17,252 bases of DNA from an uncultured Synergistales bacterium (GCA_905233295.1 CAJODX010000003.1:1-17252), one strand, 5' to 3'. Counted from the first letter of the stretch, positions 7,516 through 14,750 are shown. Made by a program: numbers and translations. Notes: generated by a model not told the origin, from the sequence alone.

Positions 7516-8247
7516 TTATGCCTCCTTCAGAAAATCTTTCATTGTGTAAAGTCCGGGAGTTTTGTTCAAAAGCCATTTTGCTGCTGAAATAGCACCCTTT
7601 GCAAACAACGCGCGGTTTTTTGCATCATGTTTCAGAGTTATTGTTTCAAGCCCGTTTGAAAAAATTATCTCGTGAGTTCCGACTTCAGAGCCGTATCTCA
7701 ATGAATGTATGCCGATTTCGTTTTCAGCGCGTTTGCCGTTCTCGTGCCTCCCGACATTGAAAAACAAATCTTTTCTCGCGTCTTTGATACGTTCAGCGAG
7801 CATTAAAGCCGTGCCGCTGGGAACATCAAGCTTCTGATTGTGGTGAGTTTCGATTAACTCAATGTCGCATTCACCGAAAATTTTTGTGATTCTTTCAGCC
7901 AGATCTGCAACGAGAGCAACGCCGATTGACATGTTCGGCGAAAAGAACACGGGAATTTTTTTTGCAGCATCGTGAATTTTTTGGATTTCGTCTTCTGTGT
8001 GTCCCGTTGAAGCGATTAAAACAGGAAGATTTCTCTTCACGCAGTATGACAAAAGATTTTCAACGGCTTTGTGATTGGAAAAATCCACAACACAGTCCGC
8101 CGCGCCGCTGAAGCCGTCAAGATTTTTGTAATAGCCGCGTTCATTTTCAAATGTTATGTCAACACGTGCGGCAATATTTTCTTCGCCAGCCATGTCCGCG
8201 ACGATATGCCCCATTCTGCCGTTCGCGCCGTTGATGATTAATTTCAT
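7516..8247 (-). CDS. dapB: 4-hydroxy-tetrahydrodipicolinate reductase
   Basis: NAD(P)H-dependent reductase converting 4-hydroxy-tetrahydrodipicolinate to tetrahydrodipicolinate, the second dedicated step of lysine/DAP synthesis. The 243 residues carry the Rossmann nucleotide-binding motif GANGRMG (7-13), the STGHT stretch (80-84) and the signature ETHHNQKLDVPSGTA (133-147) with the catalytic His pair and Lys139. It is slightly shorter than E. coli DapB (273), common outside proteobacteria. Its ATG at 8247 shares one base with the dapA stop codon (TAATG), and four bases separate its stop from dapH, so the three genes are one translationally linked unit. Confidence 0.96.
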   Translation of the reverse strand: MKLIINGANGRMGHIVADMAGEENIAARVDITFENERGYYKNLDGFSGAADCVVDFSNHKAVENLLSYCVKRNLPVLIASTGHTEDEIQKIHDAAKKIPVFFSPNMSIGVALVADLAERITKIFGECDIELIETHHNQKLDVPSGTALMLAERIKDARKDLFFNVGRHENGKRAENEIGIHSLRYGSEVGTHEIIFSNGLETITLKHDAKNRALFAKGAISAAKWLLNKTPGLYTMKDFLKEA

Positions 8248-9134
8248 TATAACAATCCCTGCTCTTTCATTATTGCTTCGAGCTTCAGCCAGTGGTCTTT
8301 TTCCATCGGAACTAACGGAAGCCTTAAATAATTTTCGCAGAATCCCATCGCCGACATTGCAGCCTTGACCGGAATCGGATTGACTTCGCTGAACAGAGCA
8401 TTAATCAAAGGAAGCATTTCGCATTGCAACGCCGCCGCACCTTTAACATCGCCGGCGAAAAATTTGTCGCAAATTTCGACAGTTTTTTTCGGCGCAGGGT
8501 TTGACAAAACAGAAATAACACCTTTGCCGCCCATCGCAAGAATCGGAACAATCTGATCATCATTGCCGGAGTAAATGTCGAGTTTATTTCCGACAAGCTG
8601 TGCAGTCTGAACGATTTTTGAAATATTTCCGTTCGCCTCTTTTATTCCTGAAATCATCGGGTGGTCAGCGAGTTTCGCGTAAGTTTCGGGTTCGATGTTC
8701 ACACCTGTACGTGAAGGAACATTGTAAAGGATTAACGGCTTTGTCGAAGCGTCTGCGATTGCCGTGTACATTTTGACAAGACCGTTCTGTGTCGCTTTGT
8801 TGTAATACGGCGTTACGGCTAAAATTCCGTCTGCTCCGGCATCACATGCAAATTTCGTTAAATAAATTGCGTGCGCTGTATCGTTCGAGCCTGTTGATGC
8901 AATGACGGGACATTTTCCATTAACTCTTTTGACGGAAAACTCGATGACTTTTTCGTGTTCAGGGTCTGTGAGGGTTGAGCCTTCGCCTGTTGTACCTGCA
9001 ATGACGAGAGCGTTGATGCCTTGTTCGAGCTGCCAGTCAAGTAATTTTGCCAGTGAGTCATAATCGACTCCATTTGATGTCATGGGAGTTATTAACGCTG
9101 TTGCCGCGCCTTTGAAAATATGACTTGATGCCAT
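8247..9134 (-). CDS. dapA: 4-hydroxy-tetrahydrodipicolinate synthase
   Basis: Condenses pyruvate with aspartate semialdehyde to make 4-hydroxy-tetrahydrodipicolinate, committing flux to lysine and peptidoglycan DAP. TIM-barrel aldolase of 295 residues with GTTGEG (47-52), Tyr137 in ILYNVPSRTG, Arg142 and the Schiff-base Lys165 in GIKEANGN. These are offset by four from E. coli Thr44/45, Tyr133, Arg138 and Lys161. An upstream in-frame start at 9176 would add 14 residues, but ATG at 9134 is preferred: AAGGAGAG lies about nine bases before it, and the longer version begins inside the terminator hairpin. First structural gene of the dap operon; its expression is probably set by the leader and attenuator directly upstream. 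Confidence 0.96.
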   Translation of the reverse strand: MASSHIFKGAATALITPMTSNGVDYDSLAKLLDWQLEQGINALVIAGTTGEGSTLTDPEHEKVIEFSVKRVNGKCPVIASTGSNDTAHAIYLTKFACDAGADGILAVTPYYNKATQNGLVKMYTAIADASTKPLILYNVPSRTGVNIEPETYAKLADHPMISGIKEANGNISKIVQTAQLVGNKLDIYSGNDDQIVPILAMGGKGVISVLSNPAPKKTVEICDKFFAGDVKGAAALQCEMLPLINALFSEVNPIPVKAAMSAMGFCENYLRLPLVPMEKDHWLKLEAIMKEQGLL

Positions 9135-9178
9135 AAAAAATCTCTCCTTACAAAAATAAAAATTAAAAAAGCGCAAAA

Positions 9179-9211
9179 GAAAAAACCGCCCCGTGAATGA
9201 GCGGCTCTTTC
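9179..9211 (-). terminator. Attenuator terminator hairpin of the dap leader
   Basis: On the minus strand bases 9211-9199 pair with 9191-9179: a G/C core CCGCTC/GGGCGG extended outward by GAAAGAG against TTTTTTC, 13 bp in all with a few G-T wobbles, and a 7-base loop ATTCACG. The T-tract TTTTTTCTTTT runs through the 3' arm. It lies about 45 bases before the dapA start and about 40 bases after the leader stop. It could alternatively end transcripts from rfbH, but a strong promoter and a leader ORF lie between. Confidence 0.8.
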
Positions 9212-9250
9212 ATCTATGCAATAAAATATATATTTGTGTCCGTCATTCAC
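9193..9250 (-). promoter_or_regulatory. Antiterminator of the dap attenuator
   Basis: On the minus strand GTGAATGACGG (9250-9240) can pair with CCGCTCATTCAC (9204-9193): eight plus three base pairs with one bulged C. The 3' segment supplies the 5' arm of the terminator stem (9199-9204), so the two structures exclude each other. The 5' segment begins at the final G of the leader stop codon, so a ribosome finishing the leader would cover it and let the terminator form, while a stalled ribosome upstream would leave it free. Pairing is seen directly; function is inferred. Confidence 0.65.
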
Positions 9251-9345
9251 TAAGGCAAAAATATATACTCACGCTTCATTTTCTGTGAAAACGCACAAGG
9301 AGACATAAAAAATTTTTCCGCTGATTTTAATTTCAATGCTGACAT
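9250..9345 (-). CDS. Putative 31-residue leader peptide of the dap operon
   Basis: Short ORF between the dap promoter and the attenuator hairpin, ATG at 9345 and TAG ending at 9250. A ribosome binding site (GGGAG) lies eight bases before the ATG. The product starts MSALKLKSAEK and ends FLP; it contains five lysines (positions 5, 7, 11, 22, 24), including the pair in QKMKREY seven to nine codons before the stop. Lysine is enriched but there is no long run as in his or trp leaders, so the sensed amino acid is not proven. It has no recognisable domain, signal peptide or membrane segment. Its stop overlaps the antiterminator, which supports a cis-acting role: translation progress, not the peptide itself, would be the signal. 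A small free-standing protein is the alternative. Confidence 0.6.
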   Translation of the reverse strand: MSALKLKSAEKFFMSPCAFSQKMKREYIFLP

Positions 9346-9404
9346 TTCTTACGCTCCCTTCAAAATTTCAAAATTTATTTTTATTCTACTAAAAAAACGT
9401 GAAC

Positions 9405-9433
9405 ATGATAAACTCGAAAAATAATTATGTCAA
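9405..9433 (-). promoter_or_regulatory. Sigma-70 promoter of the dap operon
   Basis: Minus-strand TTGACA (9433-9428), a 17-base A/T-rich spacer and TATCAT (9410-9405). The -35 box is perfect and the spacing ideal. Transcription would begin near 9398, giving a leader of about 50 bases before the short ORF. It lies just after the rfbH stop at 9442, separating dap expression from the sugar operon. Confidence 0.75.
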
Positions 9434-9441
9434 ATTATATT

Positions 9442-10785
9442 TTAAAACGAAAAATTCAAAGCCTCTAAAATAATTTTTGACATAAAATCAATCATTTCAT
9501 CAGTCATTCCGGGATATACGCCAATCCAGAACGAGTTGTTCATAACGAAATCTGTTACCGTTAAGCCGCCTGAAACTCTGTACCTGTCTGTTCCTCTTAT
9601 TTGATTAAAGCAAGGATGCCTGAGAAGATTGCCGGAAAATAAAAGTCTTGTCTGCACGTTGTGAGATTCAAGATATTTTGTGATTTTGTTTCTCTCCAAG
9701 CCTGACTCAGGTTTAACAGAAATTAAAAATCCAAACCATGACGGATCGCTGTCCGCTGTAGCCTCCGGCAATATCAGTTTGTCCACGGCGGGCTTCAAAG
9801 CTTCTTTCAATCTTTTCCAGTTGTGTTTTCGCTTTTCAATAAAATCTGGAAATTTTTTCAGCTGTTCACAGCCGATTGCCGCCTGCATGTCAGTAACTTT
9901 GAGATTATATCCGAAATGGCTGTACACATATTTATGATCATAGCCCTGAGGAAGTTCGCCGAACTGTCCGTCAAAACGATGACCGCAGAAATTATCATGC
10001 CCTGACGGACATATGCAGTCGCGCCCCCAGTCGCGGAAGGAAAGAATTAAACGGTGAAGCATAGAATTATTCGTATATACTGCTCCGCCCTCTCCCATCG
10101 TCATGTGATGCGGCGGATAAAAACTGCTCGTTCCGATGTCGCCCCATGTTCCTGTATATTTCGTTTCACCGTTGATGGTGTATTTGCTGCCTAAAGAATC
10201 GCAGTTATCTTCGATCAGCCAGAGATTATTTTTTCCGCAGAAGGCTTTGACCGCTTTTATATCAAACGGATTCCCAAGAGTATGCGCAATCATAATGGCT
10301 TTTGTCTTTTCGGACAGCGCTTCTTCAAGTTTCGTAACGTCAATATTATATTGAGGAACAGTAACATCCACGAATACAGGCACAGCACCGTAATTTAATA
10401 TCGGCGTAACTGTCGTTGGGAAACCGCAGGCAACAGTTATAACTTCATCGCCGGGTTTAATCTGTCTGTCTTCAAGCTCAGGAGATGTAAGAGCCATAAA
10501 CGCAATCAGATTTGCTGACGAACCTGAATTTACCAGATGCGCATATTTCACTCCGAGCCACGAAGCAAATTCTTTTTCAAATTTTTCAGAAAATCTTCCC
10601 GAAGTCAGCCAAAAATCCAGCATCGCATCAGTGAGCGCACACATTTCCCTGTCATCGAAAACACGGGAAGCGTAAGAAATCCGATCCCCCGGCTTAAAAA
10701 TTTTTTTCTCTTTGAAATCGTGATAATACTGAGAAACAAGATTTTTTATCTGTTCCCTTGCTTCAGCTTCATTTGACCAGTTCAT
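9442..10785 (-). CDS. rfbH: CDP-4-dehydro-6-deoxyglucose 3-dehydrase (E1, RfbH/DdhC type)
   Basis: PMP-dependent [2Fe-2S] enzyme of the DegT/DnrJ/EryC1 fold that removes the 3-hydroxyl from CDP-4-keto-6-deoxyglucose, leading to CDP-3,6-dideoxyhexoses of surface polysaccharide. The family-defining trait is visible: in SSFYPPHHMTMGEGG (220-234) histidine replaces the PLP-binding lysine of ordinary sugar aminotransferases. Candidate cluster ligands are Cys195, Cys257, Cys259 and Cys267 (C-x61-C-x-C-x7-C). As I recall, the characterised enzyme has 57 residues in the first gap, so a short insertion is likely near residues 203-214. Length 447 fits. ATG at 10785 overlaps the rfbG stop by four bases (ATGA), with AGAGG seven bases upstream. 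The flavin/iron-sulfur reductase partner (RfbI/AscD) is not in the window. Confidence 0.93.
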   Translation of the reverse strand: MNWSNEAEAREQIKNLVSQYYHDFKEKKIFKPGDRISYASRVFDDREMCALTDAMLDFWLTSGRFSEKFEKEFASWLGVKYAHLVNSGSSANLIAFMALTSPELEDRQIKPGDEVITVACGFPTTVTPILNYGAVPVFVDVTVPQYNIDVTKLEEALSEKTKAIMIAHTLGNPFDIKAVKAFCGKNNLWLIEDNCDSLGSKYTINGETKYTGTWGDIGTSSFYPPHHMTMGEGGAVYTNNSMLHRLILSFRDWGRDCICPSGHDNFCGHRFDGQFGELPQGYDHKYVYSHFGYNLKVTDMQAAIGCEQLKKFPDFIEKRKHNWKRLKEALKPAVDKLILPEATADSDPSWFGFLISVKPESGLERNKITKYLESHNVQTRLLFSGNLLRHPCFNQIRGTDRYRVSGGLTVTDFVMNNSFWIGVYPGMTDEMIDFMSKIILEALNFSF

Positions 10786-11840
10786 TTTTTTACCTCTAAA
10801 AATTCTTTTATCTGTCTGTCCATCACGGAACGAACATCATTACCCGCAATCCAGACTTTGCTCCATTCTACGGTTTTTTCTACCGCCTTGTCCAAATTCC
10901 ATCTCGGATACCAGCCGAAAGTCTTTTTTATTTTTGAACAGTCAAGTTTCAAAAAATTCGCTTCATGCGGTCCGCCGTCATGTTTATTAATCCATTTCAA
11001 ACCTTCTCCCCAATGTTTTATAAACATGTCAGCAAGAACGCCTGTTTCACGGCAATCATTATCATCAGGTCCGATGTTGTAACAGCCGGCAAATTTTATA
11101 TTTTCATACTGTCCGGCAGCAATCATAAGATACGCATAAACAGGCTCAAGAACATGCTGATACGGTCGTGTTGAAAACGGATTGCGGACGATAATATCTT
11201 CATGTTTCAATGCTGAACGAACACAATCAGGTATTATGCGGTCTTTTGCAAAATCTCCGCCGCCTATGACGTTGCCGGAACGTGCAGTTGAAACGGCTGT
11301 ATGTCCGTCTGAGAAAAATGAATTTTTGTATGAATGAGTAACAAGCTCAGAACATGATTTTGAATTTGAATACGGATCATATCCGTCCAGCGGCTCATTT
11401 TCTCTGTAACCCCATTCCCATTCCTGATTTGCATATACCTTGTCTGTTGTAACATTCAAAAAAGATTTGACACAAGGATTCAAGCGGACACATTCAAGAA
11501 TGTTTACAGTCCCCATAACATTTGTAGAATATGTTTCAACAGGATTCTGATAGCTTGTTCTCACTATCGGCTGTGCCGCCATATGAATGACGATTTCAGG
11601 CTGATATTCAGCAAATACGGCTTTAAGATGTTCAAGATCTCTGACATCGCCTTTGACATGAGAGATTTGATCTTTGATGCCGCAAAGGTCGAAGAGTCTT
11701 GTTTCATTTTTACTGCATGAAGAATATCCGGTAACGACAGCTCCGGCATTGACAAGAAAAACACTCATCCATGAACCTTTAAAGCCTGTATGACCGGTTA
11801 AGAGTATTTTTTTTCCGTTATAAAAATTCACATCAAACAT
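10782..11840 (-). CDS. rfbG: CDP-glucose 4,6-dehydratase
   Basis: Extended short-chain dehydrogenase converting CDP-glucose to CDP-4-keto-6-deoxyglucose with bound NAD, the second step of CDP-3,6-dideoxyhexose synthesis. The 352 residues show the glycine motif GHTGFKGSW (16-24), TTDKVY (131-136) and the catalytic YSNSK (157-161, Tyr and Lys). The WEWGYRENEPLDGYDPYS stretch is typical of the CDP-glucose subfamily rather than RmlB or Gmd. ATG at 11840 follows the rfbF stop with no gap; GGAAGG lies about 11 bases before it, inside rfbF. Its own stop overlaps rfbH. Confidence 0.95.
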   Translation of the reverse strand: MFDVNFYNGKKILLTGHTGFKGSWMSVFLVNAGAVVTGYSSCSKNETRLFDLCGIKDQISHVKGDVRDLEHLKAVFAEYQPEIVIHMAAQPIVRTSYQNPVETYSTNVMGTVNILECVRLNPCVKSFLNVTTDKVYANQEWEWGYRENEPLDGYDPYSNSKSCSELVTHSYKNSFFSDGHTAVSTARSGNVIGGGDFAKDRIIPDCVRSALKHEDIIVRNPFSTRPYQHVLEPVYAYLMIAAGQYENIKFAGCYNIGPDDNDCRETGVLADMFIKHWGEGLKWINKHDGGPHEANFLKLDCSKIKKTFGWYPRWNLDKAVEKTVEWSKVWIAGNDVRSVMDRQIKEFLEVKK

Positions 11841-12617
11841 TTAATTCCATACCTTCCACGGAGCTTTTCCCGAAGCCCAGAGAGCTTCAAGTCTGTCTTT
11901 TTCGCGTTTTGTGTCCATGCACTGCCAGAATCCTAAATGACGATACGCTTTGAGTTCGCCGTCTTCAGCGAGTTTTCTCATAGGTGCCTGCTCAAAAACG
12001 GTCGAATCGTTTTCAAGATAGTCAAATATTTTTGGGCTGCAGACCATAAATCCGCCGTTGATGACTGCGCTGTCATCGCCTTCTTTTTCCCGGAATGACG
12101 TTCCTGTATCATCTTCGTTAATGTCCAGAACGCCTTTTTGCTGGCTGATGCTCACGGCTGTAAGGGTAACACATTTTCCGTGCCCTCTGTGAAAATTCAG
12201 AAGAGTATTGATGTTTACATCTGAAACTCCATCGCCGTAGGTCAGACAAAATGTTTCGCCTTCAACATGTTTTCTGATTCTTTTGATTCTGCCTCCCGTC
12301 ATTGTATCAAGACCTGTGTCAACAACGGTAACTTTCCATTTTTCGGTATGTTTGTCATGGACGATGATTTTATTATCCTGTTCAAAATCAAACGTTATGT
12401 CCGATGTATGAAGAAAATAATCCGCGAACCATTCTTTGATTATGTGCTGTTTGTATCCGGCACAAATTACAAATTCGTTTACTTCGTATGCGGAATATAT
12501 TTTCATAATGTGCCAAAGAATAGGATAATCTCCGATTTCTATCATCGGCTTGGGTTTGAACTCTGACTCCTCAGAAATTCTTGTGCCGTACCCTCCGGCA
12601 AGTATTACAGCTTTCAT
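11841..12617 (-). CDS. rfbF: Glucose-1-phosphate cytidylyltransferase
   Basis: Makes CDP-glucose from CTP and glucose-1-phosphate, the entry step to the CDP-dideoxyhexose branch. The 258 residues match the family length (about 257). Visible: nucleotide-binding LAGGYGTR (6-13), KPKPM (21-25), then GDYPILWHIMKIYS, TYGDGVSD with metal-binding Asp, and GFWQCMDTKREKDRLE near the end. Subfamily-specific wording (CAGYKQHIIKEWFADY) separates it from RmlA or GalU. ATG at 12617 has GGAG eight bases upstream. A 37-base A/T-rich gap separates it from the GT11 gene, so it probably shares the operon. Confidence 0.95.
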   Translation of the reverse strand: MKAVILAGGYGTRISEESEFKPKPMIEIGDYPILWHIMKIYSAYEVNEFVICAGYKQHIIKEWFADYFLHTSDITFDFEQDNKIIVHDKHTEKWKVTVVDTGLDTMTGGRIKRIRKHVEGETFCLTYGDGVSDVNINTLLNFHRGHGKCVTLTAVSISQQKGVLDINEDDTGTSFREKEGDDSAVINGGFMVCSPKIFDYLENDSTVFEQAPMRKLAEDGELKAYRHLGFWQCMDTKREKDRLEALWASGKAPWKVWN

Positions 12618-12654
12618 CTATCATTCTCCATTAAAAAATTAAAAAAATTTTTTT

Positions 12655-13632
12655 TCATATTGCAATCCACGATTCAGGATAATAATTGCCGTTGATATAC
12701 AAATATTCTTTCACATTTTCGCCAATAAAATCATGGGGGCATACAACTTTCTTATTTTCATGTCTGTTCGGGAATGCTCCCCAGAAAGAAAACGTTGAAT
12801 TTGCAATTATATTCCCGTCGCATAACGTCATTAAATACATATCAACTCCGGCATCATCGGGAGACATAAACACGAAATCAATACCCCCTAGCTCCGGATT
12901 ATTGAAGAGATTCATTTTTTTGCATTCCTCAATGTCATCTGAAAAAATTAAAAACTGGCATTCATCAGGATTAAAATAAGAAAATGCCTTTTGATAATAT
13001 GACTCGTCAAGATTCAGAGAGGACGCTACAAGATAATCTGTTCTGCGAAGGTGAACGGAGATTTTTTTCTTGGGAGAAGCCGAAGATACGTTTTGAAAAA
13101 TTCTGTTCCCTTTGGATTTTATTTCGTCTCTAAAACGGAACGAATTTTTAATGAAATCTTCATACTCACCCCAGTCTCGGTAAGTGCCGAAGCCGCTGTT
13201 AATATCAAAATTCCCGGTGCTGCCGAGCTGAAGCAGAGAAGAATCTGTATGAACGCCGTTTTTCAGTAATTTATATTTTCTGAAATCTTTGTAATCCATA
13301 CAAATCCATTCATAAAGAAATTTGTATAAACATCTGAAAAACAGATTTTTGCTCATTCTGTTCATAAAAACGAGCCAGTCATCATTTTTTTTGTTCAGAA
13401 TATCATTGCAGAATTTTAAAATTCTTTTCTTGAATTTGCCAGCTCTTTCAATGTACTCGATGTTGCCTATGTCAAATGTCTCAAGGAAACAGAAACCGCG
13501 CCGGAAATCTTTCAGCTCGTTCCATAACACAAGCTGCTGTCCGTTTTTTTTACATACATAAATGAGCGACGCAATCTTTGAGAGCTGTGCGCCCATTCTG
13601 TCTCCAAGGGCAATAGTCGAATCCGTAATCAT
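12655..13632 (-). CDS. GT11 glycosyltransferase, probable alpha-1,2-fucosyltransferase
   Basis: Likely transfers L-fucose from GDP-fucose in alpha-1,2 linkage to galactose (or a similar acceptor) on surface glycan, at the cytoplasmic face of the membrane. The 325 residues carry family-11 motifs: HLRRTDY (194-200, GDP-fucose binding), FSDDIEECKK (230-239) and ANSTFSFWGA (277-286). The usual N-terminal GGLGNQMFQYA motif is present only as a variant, ALGDRMGAQL (8-17), so activity or acceptor may differ from standard FutC enzymes. No membrane segment is seen. ATG at 13632 overlaps the stop of the GT10 gene by four bases (ATGA), so the two transferases are translationally coupled. The alpha-1,2 linkage is inferred from the family only. 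Confidence 0.82.
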   Translation of the reverse strand: MITDSTIALGDRMGAQLSKIASLIYVCKKNGQQLVLWNELKDFRRGFCFLETFDIGNIEYIERAGKFKKRILKFCNDILNKKNDDWLVFMNRMSKNLFFRCLYKFLYEWICMDYKDFRKYKLLKNGVHTDSSLLQLGSTGNFDINSGFGTYRDWGEYEDFIKNSFRFRDEIKSKGNRIFQNVSSASPKKKISVHLRRTDYLVASSLNLDESYYQKAFSYFNPDECQFLIFSDDIEECKKMNLFNNPELGGIDFVFMSPDDAGVDMYLMTLCDGNIIANSTFSFWGAFPNRHENKKVVCPHDFIGENVKEYLYINGNYYPESWIAI

Positions 13633-14642
13633 TCTAAGGCTTCCAAGATTCTTTGAACAAAAGCATCAACAGAAAATTCGGATTGAAATTTCTGGCTTTC
13701 GATGAACTTTTCAGCGGCTGACAGATATTTTTCATATTCTGTTTCATTAATGCCGTTCAGATATGAAATCATTTCGGAATTTGAAGCAAAATTTCTCCTG
13801 TCGATAAACGCCTCTTCAGGTATATAGTCTGTTACATTGTCCGCGCCCCAATATACAGGCACACAGCCCGCAAAGAAACAGTCAAATATTTTTTCTGTTA
13901 TATAGCCGTTGATGCAGGTCATGTTTTCATAGCAGACTGAATATTTGTAATGTGAAAGAGTTTCGAGTTTGTTATCGACACTGCCACAGTAGCACGGAGT
14001 ATCTTTGCGCCAGCCGTAGCCGTATAAATCAAATTGAATTTTGTTTTTTCCGCAGTATTCAATAACGTCTTTTCTTTTTGAATACAACTCGTTTTTTGCG
14101 CTTGATTTTTTGTTACTGCATACCATAGTCAGGAATTTTTTCGCATCGTAAGGAACATTGTATTTCACATCAGGAACGGGCTGAGCATAACACAATCTGA
14201 AATATTTTTTTTCATCAACGAGATCATCGTTCCACGTTAAAATTTTATGGAAAAATTTGTGATGTTTTTGATTGTATGTACTCGGGGAAATGATCGGCGG
14301 CTCCATCATTATGAGGATTCTTTTTTCCAAAGGAAGATTTTTTATGGCTTCCCTTAGGTAGTCATGTCTCCATTTGCCTTTTAATATATATCTGAGCCAT
14401 GCCGGAAAATCATCGCAGGTAGCAGAATATCCGTAATAGAGATCCTGAAATATAATGAAATCTACATCGGCAAAATTTTCATAAAAATCCACCGTGTGTA
14501 TTTGATGTCCGAGTTTTTCAAGTTCTTTTTTCAATTTGACGAAAGGGGACAGCAAATTTTGCCCCAAAGAACAAGGTTTTTCATCAAAAAGACGATCATT
14601 GCCGAAAAAATCGTTATATATGCTTGAATAGGCAATATTCAT
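13629..14642 (-). CDS. GT10 glycosyltransferase, probable alpha-1,3-fucosyltransferase
   Basis: Likely transfers fucose from GDP-fucose to a GlcNAc or glucose unit of surface glycan, like Helicobacter FutA. The C-terminal signature spans residues 233-284 of 337: YSVCYENMTCINGYITEKIF, then FAGCVPVYWGADNVTDYIP and FIDRRNF, the conserved nucleotide-sugar region of family 10. An upstream in-frame GTG at 14690 would add 16 residues with no ribosome binding site and lies within a promoter-like TATAAT stretch. ATG at 14642 has GGAG seven bases upstream and begins MNIAYSSIYNDFF, a good family start. There is no heptad repeat or amphipathic tail as in H. pylori FutA. First gene of the surface-sugar operon. 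Linkage and acceptor are not determinable here. Confidence 0.85.
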   Translation of the reverse strand: MNIAYSSIYNDFFGNDRLFDEKPCSLGQNLLSPFVKLKKELEKLGHQIHTVDFYENFADVDFIIFQDLYYGYSATCDDFPAWLRYILKGKWRHDYLREAIKNLPLEKRILIMMEPPIISPSTYNQKHHKFFHKILTWNDDLVDEKKYFRLCYAQPVPDVKYNVPYDAKKFLTMVCSNKKSSAKNELYSKRKDVIEYCGKNKIQFDLYGYGWRKDTPCYCGSVDNKLETLSHYKYSVCYENMTCINGYITEKIFDCFFAGCVPVYWGADNVTDYIPEEAFIDRRNFASNSEMISYLNGINETEYEKYLSAAEKFIESQKFQSEFSVDAFVQRILEALE

Positions 14643-14681
14643 TGTTTCACTCCGTGATTTTTTATTTTTATCTTCGGCAGT

Positions 14682-14687
14682 ATTATA
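14682..14687 (-). promoter_or_regulatory. Candidate -10 box of the surface-sugar operon
   Basis: Perfect TATAAT on the minus strand, 40 bases before the GT10 start and just past the terminator of the upstream operon. No good -35 hexamer was found at 16-18 bases; that position falls within the terminator stem. A promoter must exist somewhere after the terminator, and this is the best candidate. Confidence 0.4.
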
Positions 14688-14689
14688 CA

Positions 14690-14730
14690 CAAAATAAAAA
14701 GAACCTCTGAATTTTTTTCAGGGGCTCTTT
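14690..14730 (-). terminator. Intrinsic terminator after the MatC-type carrier gene
   Basis: Minus-strand bases 14730-14717 (AAAGAGCCCCTGAA) pair with 14711-14698 (TTCAGAGGTTCTTT): a 14-bp stem with one mismatch and one wobble, a five-base loop of A, then TTTTTTATTTT overlapping the stem end. It lies 21 bases after the carrier stop codon and separates the two operons. Confidence 0.85.
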
Positions 14731-14750
14731 GTTATCTTATACGACGTTTC

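Noticed and set aside
9135..9176. N-terminal extension of DapA to 309 residues
   Set aside because: The extra residues begin at the attenuator T-tract; the ATG at 9134 has a good ribosome binding site and gives the normal DapA N-terminus.
9135..9441. Lysine riboswitch or T-box upstream of dapA
   Set aside because: No T-box consensus sequence (AGGGTGGNACCGCG-like) before the terminator and no recognisable lysine aptamer core; the region is instead occupied by the translated leader and the two alternative hairpins.
14643..14690. 16-residue N-terminal extension of the GT10 protein from GTG
   Set aside because: No ribosome binding site, overlaps the probable -10 box, and the charged extension does not fit the family start.
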